Source of the DNA: Cupriavidus sp. | GTDB lineage: Bacteria; Pseudomonadota; Gammaproteobacteria; Burkholderiales; Burkholderiaceae | Direction: 5' to 3' | Length of the DNA: 64,000 nucleotides | Assembly (NCBI GenBank): GCA_031181345.1 | Contig: JAPSLC010000001.1 | Location: 1-64,000 of the forward strand | Part shown: positions 34,049 to 42,686 of the stretch, piece after piece | Position numbering within the stretch: position 1 is the first letter of the stretch | Layout of the letters: every line of letters begins with the position of its first letter | Made by a program: the position numbers and the translations under genes | The notes under the pieces: model-generated | Databases searched by the model: none | Told to the model about the DNA's origin: nothing | What the model saw: only the letters and a program-made list of their open reading frames with translations

Positions 34049-35770
34049 ATGCAAACCTGGCAACAGGTCTATACGCCGCTGGGCAGCCTGTGGCTGTCCT
34101 CGCTGGCGGCCGCCATTCCCATCCTGTTCTTCTTCGTCGCGCTGGCGCTGCTGCGCATGAAGGGCCATGTGGCCGCCGCCATCACGCTGGCGCTCGCGCT
34201 GGCCGTGGCGATCGCCGGCTACGGCATGCCGGTGCCGCAGGCGCTGGCCGCGGCGGGCTACGGCTTCCTGTACGGCCTGTGGCCGATCGCCTGGATCATC
34301 GTCACCGCGGTGTTCCTGTACAAGATCGTCGTCAAGACCGGCCAGTTCGATGTGATCCGCGCCTCGGTGCTGGCGATCACCGACGACCAGCGGCTGCAGG
34401 TGCTGCTGATCGGCTTCGCCTTCGGCGCCTTCCTCGAAGGCGCGGCCGGCTTCGGCGCGCCGGTGGCGATCACCGCCGCGCTGCTGGTGGGCCTGGGCTT
34501 CAATCCGCTCTACGCGGCAGGCCTGTGCCTGATCGCCAATACCGCACCGGTGGCGTTCGGCGCGATGGGCATTCCGATCATCGTCGCGGGGCAGGTCACC
34601 GGCATCGACCCCTTCCATATCGGCGCGATGGCCGGCCGGCAACTGCCGCTGCTGTCGCTGGCGGTGCCGTTCTGGCTGGTGTTCATGATGGATGGCGTCA
34701 AGGGCGTGCGCGAGACCTGGCCCGCCGCGCTGATCACCGGCGGCAGCTTCGCCGTGACGCAGTACTTCACCGCCAACCATATCGGCCCGGAACTGCCGGA
34801 TATCACCTCGGCGCTGGTCAGCCTGGTCTCGCTGTCCGCCTTCCTGAAGGTCTGGCAACCGCGCAGCGCGACGCGCGGTGCCGGCGCATCGCTGCGCACC
34901 GGCCATGGCGGCGCGGCGGCGCTCGGCGGCTTCGGCGATATGGGCGGCTTGCCGACGATCGGTACCGCGGACCGGCGCAAGGCCTCGCCCTACACGCTCG
35001 CGCAGACCGTGCGCGCGTGGGCGCCGTTCGGCATCCTGACGGCCATCGTCACGGTGTGGAGCCTGCAGCCGTTCAAGGCGCTGTTCGCCTCCGGCGGTGC
35101 GCTGGCCGGCACGGTGCTGAAGTTCCCGGTGCCGTGGCTGGACCACCTGGTCGTCAAGACCGCGCCGATCGTCGCCGCGCCGAAGGCCTACGATGCGGTG
35201 CTCAAGATCGACTTGCTGTCCGCGGTCGGCACCGCGATCCTGCTGACCGCGCTGATCTCGGCCATGCTGCTGCGCATGTCCCCACGCGCGCTGCTGGCCA
35301 CCTTCGGCGAGACGCTGCTGGAGCTGCGCCGGCCCATCCTGTCGATCGGACTGGTGCTGGCCTTCGCCTTCGTCGCCAACTACTCGGGCATGTCGTCGAC
35401 CCTCGCCCTGCTGCTCGCCGGCACCGGCGCGGCCTTCCCGTTTTTCTCGCCGTTCCTGGGCTGGCTGGGCGTCTTCCTGACCGGCTCCGATACTTCGTCG
35501 AACGCGCTGTTCTGTTCGCTGCAGAGCACCACCGCGCATCAGATCGGCGTCTCGGACACGCTGCTGGTTGCCGCCAATACCACGGGCGGCGTAACGGGCA
35601 AGATGATCTCGCCCCAGTCGATCGCGGTGGCGTGCGCGGCCACGGGACTGGTCGGCCGCGAATCGGAGCTGTTCCGCTTCACGGTCAAGCACAGCCTGCT
35701 GTTCGCGGTAATCGTGGGGATCATCACGATGGTGCAGGCGTATTGGTTGACGGGGATGATTCCCGGATAG
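34049..35770 (+). CDS. lldP: L-lactate permease
   Basis: The 573-residue polytopic inner-membrane protein has well over ten hydrophobic segments. It shows the family motifs [95 protein letters not shown] and [19 protein letters not shown]. It imports lactate (often glycolate too) with protons. ATG 34049 follows a good CGGAGGAGA site. Being the last gene of the lactate cluster, it presumably answers to the divergent GntR regulator, perhaps with attenuation at the REP element. Confidence 0.96.
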   Translation: MQTWQQVYTPLGSLWLSSLAAAIPILFFFVALALLRMKGHVAAAITLALALAVAIAGYGMPVPQALAAAGYGFLYGLWPIAWIIVTAVFLYKIVVKTGQFDVIRASVLAITDDQRLQVLLIGFAFGAFLEGAAGFGAPVAITAALLVGLGFNPLYAAGLCLIANTAPVAFGAMGIPIIVAGQVTGIDPFHIGAMAGRQLPLLSLAVPFWLVFMMDGVKGVRETWPAALITGGSFAVTQYFTANHIGPELPDITSALVSLVSLSAFLKVWQPRSATRGAGASLRTGHGGAAALGGFGDMGGLPTIGTADRRKASPYTLAQTVRAWAPFGILTAIVTVWSLQPFKALFASGGALAGTVLKFPVPWLDHLVVKTAPIVAAPKAYDAVLKIDLLSAVGTAILLTALISAMLLRMSPRALLATFGETLLELRRPILSIGLVLAFAFVANYSGMSSTLALLLAGTGAAFPFFSPFLGWLGVFLTGSDTSSNALFCSLQSTTAHQIGVSDTLLVAANTTGGVTGKMISPQSIAVACAATGLVGRESELFRFTVKHSLLFAVIVGIITMVQAYWLTGMIPG

Positions 35771-35840
35771 CCGGCGAAATCGGCGGCGGTGATCATCTTC
35801 CGCGCGTTCAGCGCATCGATGGCACCGCCGCGTTCATGCG

Positions 35841-36641
35841 TCAGCTTCTGGCGGCAAGCAATTCGGACAGCGCTTGCGCCTCGGCGAGCAAGTCCTTGGC
35901 GACGGCCTGCGTCTTGCTGCCGCCCAGCTGGTCCGCCACCCCGGCGGCAACCAGCGCGTGGGTCATCCTGCCGTGGGCGTCCAACACCGGGACGGCAATC
36001 ACCACCACGCCGCCGATATAGTTACCGCGGTCGATGCTGAAGCCCTTGCGGCGCGCGGCCTCCACTTCCTTCTTCCATGCCTCCAGATCGGGCGGCTGAT
36101 CCCAGCGCAATGCCTTGAAGCGCCGCTCGATCTCCTTGTCCGACATCTCGCTGAACGCGGCGACGAGCCGCCCGGTCGCGCTGATCAGCGCCGGGAAACG
36201 GCTGCCGACATCGACATGCAGGCGGAACGGCGCGCTCGATCGCGACAACGCCAGCACCACCATGTGGTCCTGACCCGCGACTTCGACGCCGATGGTGGTG
36301 ACGTTCCATGTGCTGGACAGCCGGTCGAGCACTGGCTGCACCAGCGTCGGAAATGGGCTGCTCTCGATCACGCTCCTCGCCAGCGTCAGCATGCCGACAC
36401 CCAGGCTGTAGCGCTTGCTGCCGCTGTCGACCTTGACGAGACCTTCCTCGACCAGCACCCGCAGGATATGCAGGCAGGTGCTGGTCACCATCTCGAGCTC
36501 CTGCGAGATCGCCTTCAGCGTCATCGGTGACGAACTGCGCCCGAGCAACCGCAGGATGGCGATCGCACGACTGACCGCGGGGACCGGGCGCACACGCGGA
36601 CCGCTGGCGGCCGCAGGCTCGGCGGAACTGGCAAGGGTCAT
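35841..36641 (-). CDS. IclR-family transcriptional regulator
   Basis: The 266-residue protein has the IclR winged helix (VPAVSRAIAILRLLGRSSSPMTLKAISQELEMVTSTCLHILRVLVEEGLV) and effector domain (YSLGVGMLTLARSVIE, SATGRLVAAFSE, FSIDRGNYIGGVVVIAVPVLDAHGRMTHALVAAG). ATG 36641 is the natural start; the open frame upstream to 37457 runs antisense through the ligase gene. It is divergent from the acyl-CoA ligase operon across a 198-bp region containing an 18-bp palindrome, and most likely controls that operon and itself. Confidence 0.92.
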   Translation of the reverse strand: MTLASSAEPAAASGPRVRPVPAVSRAIAILRLLGRSSSPMTLKAISQELEMVTSTCLHILRVLVEEGLVKVDSGSKRYSLGVGMLTLARSVIESSPFPTLVQPVLDRLSSTWNVTTIGVEVAGQDHMVVLALSRSSAPFRLHVDVGSRFPALISATGRLVAAFSEMSDKEIERRFKALRWDQPPDLEAWKKEVEAARRKGFSIDRGNYIGGVVVIAVPVLDAHGRMTHALVAAGVADQLGGSKTQAVAKDLLAEAQALSELLAARS

Positions 36642-36745
36642 CTCACTCTCCGTTTGTCTCTGGACAATCATACATGCGCATCGTGCATTGGCGGACGTGC
36701 CGATGGATGGGGAGCGCCCGTCTTCCATGTTCTCCGTCATCCCAG

Positions 36746-36763
36746 GATTGTCTATAGACAATC
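36746..36763. promoter_or_regulatory. 18-bp perfect palindrome, probable IclR operator
   Basis: GATTGTCTATAGACAATC is a perfect inverted repeat in the divergent IclR/ligase promoter region. Half-site copies (GACAATC-like) recur at about 36663 and inside the -35 region at 36775. The size suits an IclR-family site. Confidence 0.65.
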
Positions 36764-36774
36764 GCATATCGTCG

Positions 36775-36803
36775 TTGACAATTTTGATGTCGGCAACCAT
36801 AGT
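36775..36803 (+). promoter_or_regulatory. Probable sigma-70 promoter of the acyl-CoA ligase operon
   Basis: A perfect TTGACA (36775-36780) and CATAGT (36798-36803, four of six matches to TATAAT) are separated by 17 bp. They lie about 37 bases ahead of the ATG. The 18-bp palindrome ends 11 bases upstream of the -35. Confidence 0.5.
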
Positions 36804-36839
36804 GGTAACCGACCACTGCGAACGACCAAGGCTGACGAC

Positions 36840-38414
36840 ATGACGAAGCTGACCGAGTACATCCGCTACGCCGATGCACAGACTCAATGCTCGACGGAGA
36901 AGCTGTGGGAGCTGTTCGATGGCGACCGCGAGCGGATGAACATCGCCCACGAATGCATCGACCGGCATGCGCAGGCCGATCGAGAGCGCACCGCCATCAT
37001 CCTGGTCCGTGCGACGGGCGAAGATCAGCGACTCGGCTTTCGCGAACTCGCCGAGGATTCGTCCCGCTTCGCGCATTACCTGCGGGCGCGCGGCATCGAG
37101 CCGGGCGACCGCGTCGCGGTGATGCTCGAGCCCTCGCGCGAGTTCTATGTCGCGATGTTCGGGGCGATGAAGATGGGCGCCATCGCGGTGCCGCTGTTCA
37201 CGTTGTTCGGCCCCGACGGCATTCGGCTGCGCGTGCAGGATTGCGAGCCGCGCATGGTCGTGACCAACGCCGAGAAGGCGCCGCTGGTCGAGGGCGCGGC
37301 GCGGCTGCAGGTCACCGTTGCCGATGCTTCGTTTCTGCACGGGCTCGGCGAATTCCCCGCGCAGCTCGTGCCGCAGACCCGCGCCGACGACCTTGCCATC
37401 TTCCAGTACACCTCGGGCACCACGCGCGAACTGCCGGACGCCGTCAAGCACACGCACCGTGCGTTGGTCACGCTGATGACCGCGGCCCTTTACGGCACCG
37501 GGGTGCGGCCAGGAGACCGCTTCATGTGCCCATCATCGCCGGCATGGGGGCACGGGCTGTGGCATGGCACGCTGGCGCCGCTGGCGCTGGGCGTGACGAT
37601 CGGCGCCTACGCCGGCAAGTTCCATCCCGAGCGGTTGCTGCAGGCGCTGCAGGACCATCGCTTTAACAACATCTCGGCGGCGGCGACCCACTACCGGATG
37701 ATGCGCACCTCGGGCGCCGCGGCGAGATACCGGTATTTCCTGGACAAGGTTTCCTTCACTGGCGAGCCGATCGACAGCGAGACCGCGCAGTTCGTTGAAG
37801 CGACCTTCGGCCGGCCGGTTTGCAGCATGTACGGCACCACGGAGATTGGCGTCTGCCTCGTCAATTATCCAGGCGCCCCGGATTTCACCGTCAAGCCTGG
37901 CTCGCTCGGCAAGCCGGTTCCGGGCCTGCGCGTCGAGGTGCAGGACACCAACGGCGCGCCCTGCGCCCCGGGCGTGACGGGCGAACTGAAGCTGTGGCGT
38001 CGCGGCGCCTGGGTCGCGACGAAGGATCTGGGGCGCGTCGATGCCGACGGCTATTTCTGGCACGGCGGCCGTGCCGACGACGTGATCATCTCCGCCGGTT
38101 GGACCATGAGCGCGGTCGAGATCGAGGACGCCATCCTGAAGCATCCCGACGTCAGGGAAGCCGCGGCGATCGGCGTGCCGGACGCCCTGCGCGGCCAGGT
38201 GGTCAAGGCCTTCGTGGTGTCCGACCGCCACGGCGACGAATCCTTCGTCGAGGAGATCCAGCAGGCGGTGCGCAGCCGCCTGAGCCAGCACGAATACCCG
38301 CGACAGATCGCCTTCGTCGCCGAACTGCCCAAGACCCCCGCCGGCAAGATTCACCGCAAGAAACTGCGCGAGCAGGAAGTGGCGGGCAACGACGCGACGC
38401 CGGCCCTCTCTTGA
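36840..38414 (+). CDS. AMP-forming acyl-CoA synthetase
   Basis: The 524-residue member of the adenylate-forming family has GEPIDSETAQFVEATFGRPVCSMYGTTEIG (A5-type motif), DLGRVDADGYFWHGGRADDVIISAGWTMSAVEIED (A7/A8) and PKTPAGKIHRKKLRE with catalytic Lys503. It most resembles medium-chain/benzoate-type acyl-CoA synthetases. The phosphate-binding loop is unusual: YTSGTTRELPDAVKHTH, where the common SGTTG-x-PK has one extra residue and lacks the loop Gly and Lys. It heads an operon with a hotdog dehydratase and CaiB transferase and should activate an as yet unknown carboxylic acid. Confidence 0.9.
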   Translation: MTKLTEYIRYADAQTQCSTEKLWELFDGDRERMNIAHECIDRHAQADRERTAIILVRATGEDQRLGFRELAEDSSRFAHYLRARGIEPGDRVAVMLEPSREFYVAMFGAMKMGAIAVPLFTLFGPDGIRLRVQDCEPRMVVTNAEKAPLVEGAARLQVTVADASFLHGLGEFPAQLVPQTRADDLAIFQYTSGTTRELPDAVKHTHRALVTLMTAALYGTGVRPGDRFMCPSSPAWGHGLWHGTLAPLALGVTIGAYAGKFHPERLLQALQDHRFNNISAAATHYRMMRTSGAAARYRYFLDKVSFTGEPIDSETAQFVEATFGRPVCSMYGTTEIGVCLVNYPGAPDFTVKPGSLGKPVPGLRVEVQDTNGAPCAPGVTGELKLWRRGAWVATKDLGRVDADGYFWHGGRADDVIISAGWTMSAVEIEDAILKHPDVREAAAIGVPDALRGQVVKAFVVSDRHGDESFVEEIQQAVRSRLSQHEYPRQIAFVAELPKTPAGKIHRKKLREQEVAGNDATPALS

Positions 38415-38482
38415 GCGGAACACCGGGGACGACGCACCACGACGCACCACGACATATCACGACATACCAGCGAGGAGACATC

Positions 38483-39622
38483 ATGACGAACAGGATCGAG
38501 CGCACCTTCCCGAAGATCAGCGAACGCGGACTGGACGAACTGCGCGAACGAATCGGCCAGAAGATCGGCGCCACGGCCGAACCGTGGTGCTACGAGGCGA
38601 CGCGCGACAACATTCGCCACTATGCACACGGCATCGGCGACGACAATCCGCTGTGGTGCGATCCGGACTACGCGAGCAAGACGCGGCACGGCGGCATCAT
38701 TGCGCTGCCCACCTTCCTGTTCTCCACCAGCCGCATCGTCTCGGGCTATGTCGGCGGCCTGCCCGGCGTGCATGCGATGTGGTCGGGCGCGGACTGGACC
38801 TGGCACAAGGCCGTGCGCCGCAACGACACCATCTCGACCGAGGCCCATCTGAAGGACCTGATCGAGCATGAGACGCGCTTTGCCGGCCGTGCGATCCAGC
38901 AGATATACCACGTCGACTTCTTCAATCAGCAGGGCGACAAGGTGGCCGAGGCCGACAGCTGGTGCTTCCGTACCGAACGCGACCACGCGCGCGAGCAGGG
39001 CAGCAAGTACAAGGACGTCCGCGCCCGCGAACCGCGCCGCTACAGCCGCGAGGAAATCGCAGAGGCTTGCCAGCTGTACGCCAACGAGGAAGTGCGGGGC
39101 GCCACGCCGCGCTACTGGGAAGACGTCAACGACGGCGAGGCGCTGCCGGTCATGTTCAAGGGACCGATGACGGTCACCGGCTTCATCGCTTTCGCGCAGG
39201 GCTGGGGTGGCCTGTACATTCGCGCCAACAAGCTGGCGTGGAAGCTGATCGATGCGCATCCTGGTGTCGGCATCACCAACCGCTTTGGCATTCCGGACGT
39301 ACCCGAGCGCGTCCACTGGGAAGAGGACTTCGCGCTCGAGGTCGGGGCGCCGGGCGCCTATGATTACGGTCCCGAACGCAATTCCTGGCTGACCCACCAC
39401 CTGACCAACTGGATGGGCGACGACGGCTTCCTGCGCCGCTCGCACTGCAAGATCCGGCGGCACAACCCCGAGGGCGACATGCTGTTCATCAAGGGTCAGG
39501 TCAAGCGCAAGTACATCGAGAGCGGCCGGCATCTGGTCGAGATCGAGCAGGAGGGGCGCAATCAGGACGACGAGTTGTCGGTGCTGGGTACCGGGGTGGT
39601 CGAGCTGCCTTCGCGGCGTTGA
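38483..39622 (+). CDS. FAS1-like/MaoC-type double-hotdog acyl dehydratase
   Basis: The 379-residue protein has an N-terminal hotdog half (residues ~1-165: YAHGIGDDNPLWCDPDYASKTRHGGIIALPTFLFS, VRRNDTISTEAHLKDLIEHETRFAGRAIQQIYHVDFFNQQGDKVAEA) and a second half with RYWEDVNDGEALP and the C-terminal GDMLFIKGQVKRKY...VEIEQEGRNQDDE. The hydratase signature D-N-P with a following H-G is visible (GDDNPLW, RHGGIIA). Relatives hydrate enoyl-CoA or mesaconyl-CoA thioesters. GAGGAGA precedes the ATG. The neighbours (ligase, CaiB) suggest it acts on the activated acid. Confidence 0.82.
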   Translation: MTNRIERTFPKISERGLDELRERIGQKIGATAEPWCYEATRDNIRHYAHGIGDDNPLWCDPDYASKTRHGGIIALPTFLFSTSRIVSGYVGGLPGVHAMWSGADWTWHKAVRRNDTISTEAHLKDLIEHETRFAGRAIQQIYHVDFFNQQGDKVAEADSWCFRTERDHAREQGSKYKDVRAREPRRYSREEIAEACQLYANEEVRGATPRYWEDVNDGEALPVMFKGPMTVTGFIAFAQGWGGLYIRANKLAWKLIDAHPGVGITNRFGIPDVPERVHWEEDFALEVGAPGAYDYGPERNSWLTHHLTNWMGDDGFLRRSHCKIRRHNPEGDMLFIKGQVKRKYIESGRHLVEIEQEGRNQDDELSVLGTGVVELPSRR

Positions 39623-39766
39623 GCGTTCCGGGCGGGCCGCGACACGGACTGGTCCGTCGCCGACCGCACCAGGCGGCCGGGCTTTCCGGCCAACCATTCT
39701 CGCCATGCCTGCCTGTGTTGACGTCCGCTCGGCGTCGGCACGGCACAAGGAGAAGGGGGTTCGACG

Positions 39767-41005
39767 ATGTCCGATGGATTGCCGCGCGCCGCGCGCGCCG
39801 AACATCAATCGCGGAACGGGTCGCTGGCCGGCATCCGCGTGCTCGACCTGTCCAGGGTACTGGCCGGGCCCCTGTGCACGCAGATGCTGGCCGACCACGG
39901 TGCCGATGTGATCAAGGTCGAGCCGCCCCGTGGAGACGAGACCCGAACGCTCGGTCCGCCCTTCAACAGCGACGGCGACGCGGCATATTTCACGGCGGTC
40001 AACCGCGGCAAGCGCGCAATCGCCCTGGACCTGGCGCATGCCGATGGTCAGGCGCTACTGCTGCACCTGCTCCACGATGCCGATGTTCTCGTGGAGAACT
40101 TCATTCCCGGAACGATGGCGCGCTGGGGCCTGGACTACGACACGGTGCTGCGTCAGCGCTTTCCGCGGCTGATCTACTGCACGATCTCCGGCTTCGGCGC
40201 GGACGGACCGCTCGGCGGCCTGCCCGGATACGACGCCGTGCTGCAAGCGATGTGCGGGTTGATGAGTATCAACGGCGATCCGCGATCGGGGCCGACCCGC
40301 ATCGGTATTCCGATCGTCGATCATCTAACGGGCTATACCGCGCTGTCGGCGATCCTGCTCGCGCTGCTCGAACGCGATCGCAGCGGGCACGGCCAGCTTG
40401 TCGAAGCGACGTTGTTCGATACCGCGCTGAGCCTCCTGGTGCCGCACGCCGCCAACTGGATGCAGTCCGACCGCACGCCGGAACTGCTCGGCAGCGCCCA
40501 TCCCAATATCGCCCCTTATGACCGCTTCGCCTGCCGCGACGGCGCCATCTTCCTGGGCATCCTCAACGATCGGCAGTTCCGGCGCTTCTGCGAGCACGTC
40601 GGGCTGGGCGCCTTGCTTGCCAACGAGCGCTTCACCACCAACAGCCAGCGGCTGATACACCGCGAGCTGCTGCGCGGGGAGATCGAGGCCGCATTGGCAC
40701 CGCTGTCGCGCGAGTCGATTTGCCGCGATCTGATGCGCGAGGGCGTCCCCGTCGGGCCCATCAACAGCGTGCCGCAGGCCTTCCAGCACCCGCATGTCCA
40801 GCATCGCCGGATGCGCGTCGATGGCGACGGCTATCAAGGGATCGGCGTGCCCGCGAGACTGACGCGCACGCCCGGGGAGGCGTCGGGTTCCCCACCCGCG
40901 TATGGGCAGCATACGGACGAGATTCTTCGGGAGGCCGGCATCGACGAACAACGGATCGCCGCACTGCGCGAACGTGGCGTCCTGCCACACAGGCGCCGAT
41001 CCTGA
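39767..41005 (+). CDS. CaiB/BaiF-family (class III) CoA-transferase
   Basis: The 412-residue protein opens with LAGIRVLDLSRVLAGPLCTQMLADHGADVIKVEPPRGDETR and contains VLVENFIPGTMARWGLDYD, SGFGADGPLGGLPGYDAVLQAMCGLMSING. The catalytic Asp185 is in IPIVDHLTGYTALSAILLALLERDRSGHGQ. Class III transferases move CoA between carboxylates through aspartyl-CoA anhydrides. The gene starts 144 bases behind the dehydratase gene with AAGGAGAAGG upstream. It is probably an alternative activation or exchange step for the same acid. Confidence 0.93.
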   Translation: MSDGLPRAARAEHQSRNGSLAGIRVLDLSRVLAGPLCTQMLADHGADVIKVEPPRGDETRTLGPPFNSDGDAAYFTAVNRGKRAIALDLAHADGQALLLHLLHDADVLVENFIPGTMARWGLDYDTVLRQRFPRLIYCTISGFGADGPLGGLPGYDAVLQAMCGLMSINGDPRSGPTRIGIPIVDHLTGYTALSAILLALLERDRSGHGQLVEATLFDTALSLLVPHAANWMQSDRTPELLGSAHPNIAPYDRFACRDGAIFLGILNDRQFRRFCEHVGLGALLANERFTTNSQRLIHRELLRGEIEAALAPLSRESICRDLMREGVPVGPINSVPQAFQHPHVQHRRMRVDGDGYQGIGVPARLTRTPGEASGSPPAYGQHTDEILREAGIDEQRIAALRERGVLPHRRRS

Positions 41006-41060
41006 AGCCGGCCCTGAAGCGCAACGACACACGACTCGCACAGACGAGGAGGAGACACCC

Positions 41061-42023
41061 ATGAGCATCCCCAAGCTGATCGCAGCCTGCGCGGCGTCGA
41101 TCGCGATGGCGCAGGCCGCGCTGGCGCAGCCCTATCCGTCCAGGCCGATCCGCATCATCGTCCCCTATCAGGCGGGACAAGGCACCGATGTCGCGACCCG
41201 CCATCTCGCGGACTATCTGACCAAGGCCATGGGCCAGTCGTTCGTCGTCGAGAATCGACCTGGCGCCGGCGGCAATATCGGCGCGGCGGAAGTCGCGCGC
41301 GCCGCGCCCGATGGCTACACGCTAGTGATGGGGACCAACGGCACGCATGTACTGAACCAGTACATGTACGCGTCGATGCCGTTCGATCCGGAGAAGGACT
41401 TCGAACCTGTAATGCTGGTGAGCTCGTTCCCGATGGTCGTGCTGGCCAGTCCCTCGTCGCCATACAACAGCCTGTCCGATCTGCAGGATGCCGCCAAGGC
41501 CAAACCCGACGAGCTGAACGTCGGCCTGCCCAGCACGACGGCGCGCCTGGTATTCGAGCTGCTGAAGCAACGCGGGGTCAACAGCATTCGCGCGATCCCC
41601 TACAAGGGATCGGGTACGTCGATGACCGACCTGATCGGCGGACAGGTATCGCTGGCGATCGATACAGTCAGCGCATCGCGCTCGTTCATCGCCAGCGGCA
41701 AGCTGAAGGCCCTGGGCGTGACGTCGCTCAAGCCGACGGCGCTGCTTGCCGGCGTCAAGCCAGTTTCGGCTCAGGGTGTGGACGGGTTTCAGGTCATCGC
41801 GTGGAACGGACTCTACGCACCGCGCGGCACGCCGGGGGCCGTCGTCCAGAAGCTGAACGCTGAGCTTGCGAAGGTACTGGCGCGGCCGGAGGTCAAGCAG
41901 CGGCTGCTGGACCTCGGCCACGAGCCCGCGGGGGGATCGCCTGCGGAGCTGGCCGAGTTCGCAAGAAGCGAGCGGCAGAAGTGGGCGCCGTTGATCGCGA
42001 AGGCGGGATTGAAAGCCGAGTGA
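41061..42023 (+). CDS. Bug/TctC-family periplasmic substrate-binding protein
   Basis: The 320-residue protein has a Sec signal (SIPKLIAACAASIAMAQAALAQ) and the Bug core: IIVPYQAGQGTDVATRHLADYL, VVENRPGAGGNIGAAEVARAAPDGYTLVMG, IPYKGSGTSMTDLIGGQVSLAID and a C-terminal LGHEPAGGSPAEL. It is the last gene of the ligase-dehydratase-CaiB operon (55 bases after CaiB, AGGAGGAGA site), so it probably captures that pathway's acid. No TctAB partner is adjacent. Confidence 0.92.
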   Translation: MSIPKLIAACAASIAMAQAALAQPYPSRPIRIIVPYQAGQGTDVATRHLADYLTKAMGQSFVVENRPGAGGNIGAAEVARAAPDGYTLVMGTNGTHVLNQYMYASMPFDPEKDFEPVMLVSSFPMVVLASPSSPYNSLSDLQDAAKAKPDELNVGLPSTTARLVFELLKQRGVNSIRAIPYKGSGTSMTDLIGGQVSLAIDTVSASRSFIASGKLKALGVTSLKPTALLAGVKPVSAQGVDGFQVIAWNGLYAPRGTPGAVVQKLNAELAKVLARPEVKQRLLDLGHEPAGGSPAELAEFARSERQKWAPLIAKAGLKAE

Positions 42024-42198
42024 GCGCGGCGTGGGCGGAACTAGTGCACGCTCTTCGATGGACATCGGAAAAAAGCGAAAGCCGCGCAAATCGTGCGGTG
42101 GGATAGTGCTGCATCGGTCAAGTCGCGTGTCGACAAGGACGTACGAGCCTTGTCTCATGCGCCGCCGACCGATGCAGCCCTTCTTATCCCGATGGACG

Positions 42199-42636
42199 AT
42201 GACCATGATCACCACCCCGGACCCGAACGTTACCGATCACGATGCGATGCAAGCCGACTCCTCTCGCCCGAAGACCCACCGGCGCCGCGACGACGCGCTG
42301 TCCCGACACGACGCGCTTCAACTGATCCGCAAGCAGATGGGGACAGTCATTCCCCCGTGGGCCCTGTTCACGTCCGTCGGCAGTGGGATCGCGATCGTCA
42401 TCTCGGTGATGAGCTTCCAGAGCGCCAACACGCAGGACAAGGTCGACAAGAACACGGCACCGTTGCAGGCCCAGATCGTCGAAATGGACAAGCGCCTGAC
42501 GGGCCGGCTCGATGCAGTCGACAGGAGGCTGGATCGCTTCGGCTCCCGCCTCGACGCGCTGGAGATCCGAATGGGCGCGGTGGAAACGCGGCTGGAGCGA
42601 ATTGACGCCAAGCTCGACCGCCTGCTCGGCAAATAA
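42199..42636 (+). CDS. Small membrane-anchored coiled-coil protein
   Basis: The 145-residue product has a charged N-terminus, one hydrophobic segment (VIPPWALFTSVGSGIAIVISVMSF, residues ~50-73) and a C-terminal heptad-rich coiled coil (DKRLTGRLDAVDRRLDRFGSRLDALEIRMGAVETRLERIDAKLDRLL). This layout is common in small inner-membrane proteins of unknown role. The start is uncertain: ATG 42199 is used, with in-frame ATGs at 42172 and 42205. No family is recognised and no functional link to neighbours is visible. Confidence 0.65.
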   Translation: MTMITTPDPNVTDHDAMQADSSRPKTHRRRDDALSRHDALQLIRKQMGTVIPPWALFTSVGSGIAIVISVMSFQSANTQDKVDKNTAPLQAQIVEMDKRLTGRLDAVDRRLDRFGSRLDALEIRMGAVETRLERIDAKLDRLLGK

Positions 42637-42686
42637 GTGTCCCGGGCCATCCGCCACGGCGGATGGCCCAATCCTCGCGCGTTGCG

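Noticed and set aside
33110..35692. Minus-strand 860-codon frame antisense to lutB and lldP
   Set aside because: It is low-complexity (Arg, Gln, Gly, His), spans two well-recognised genes on the other strand and the REP-like repeat, and has no family resemblance.
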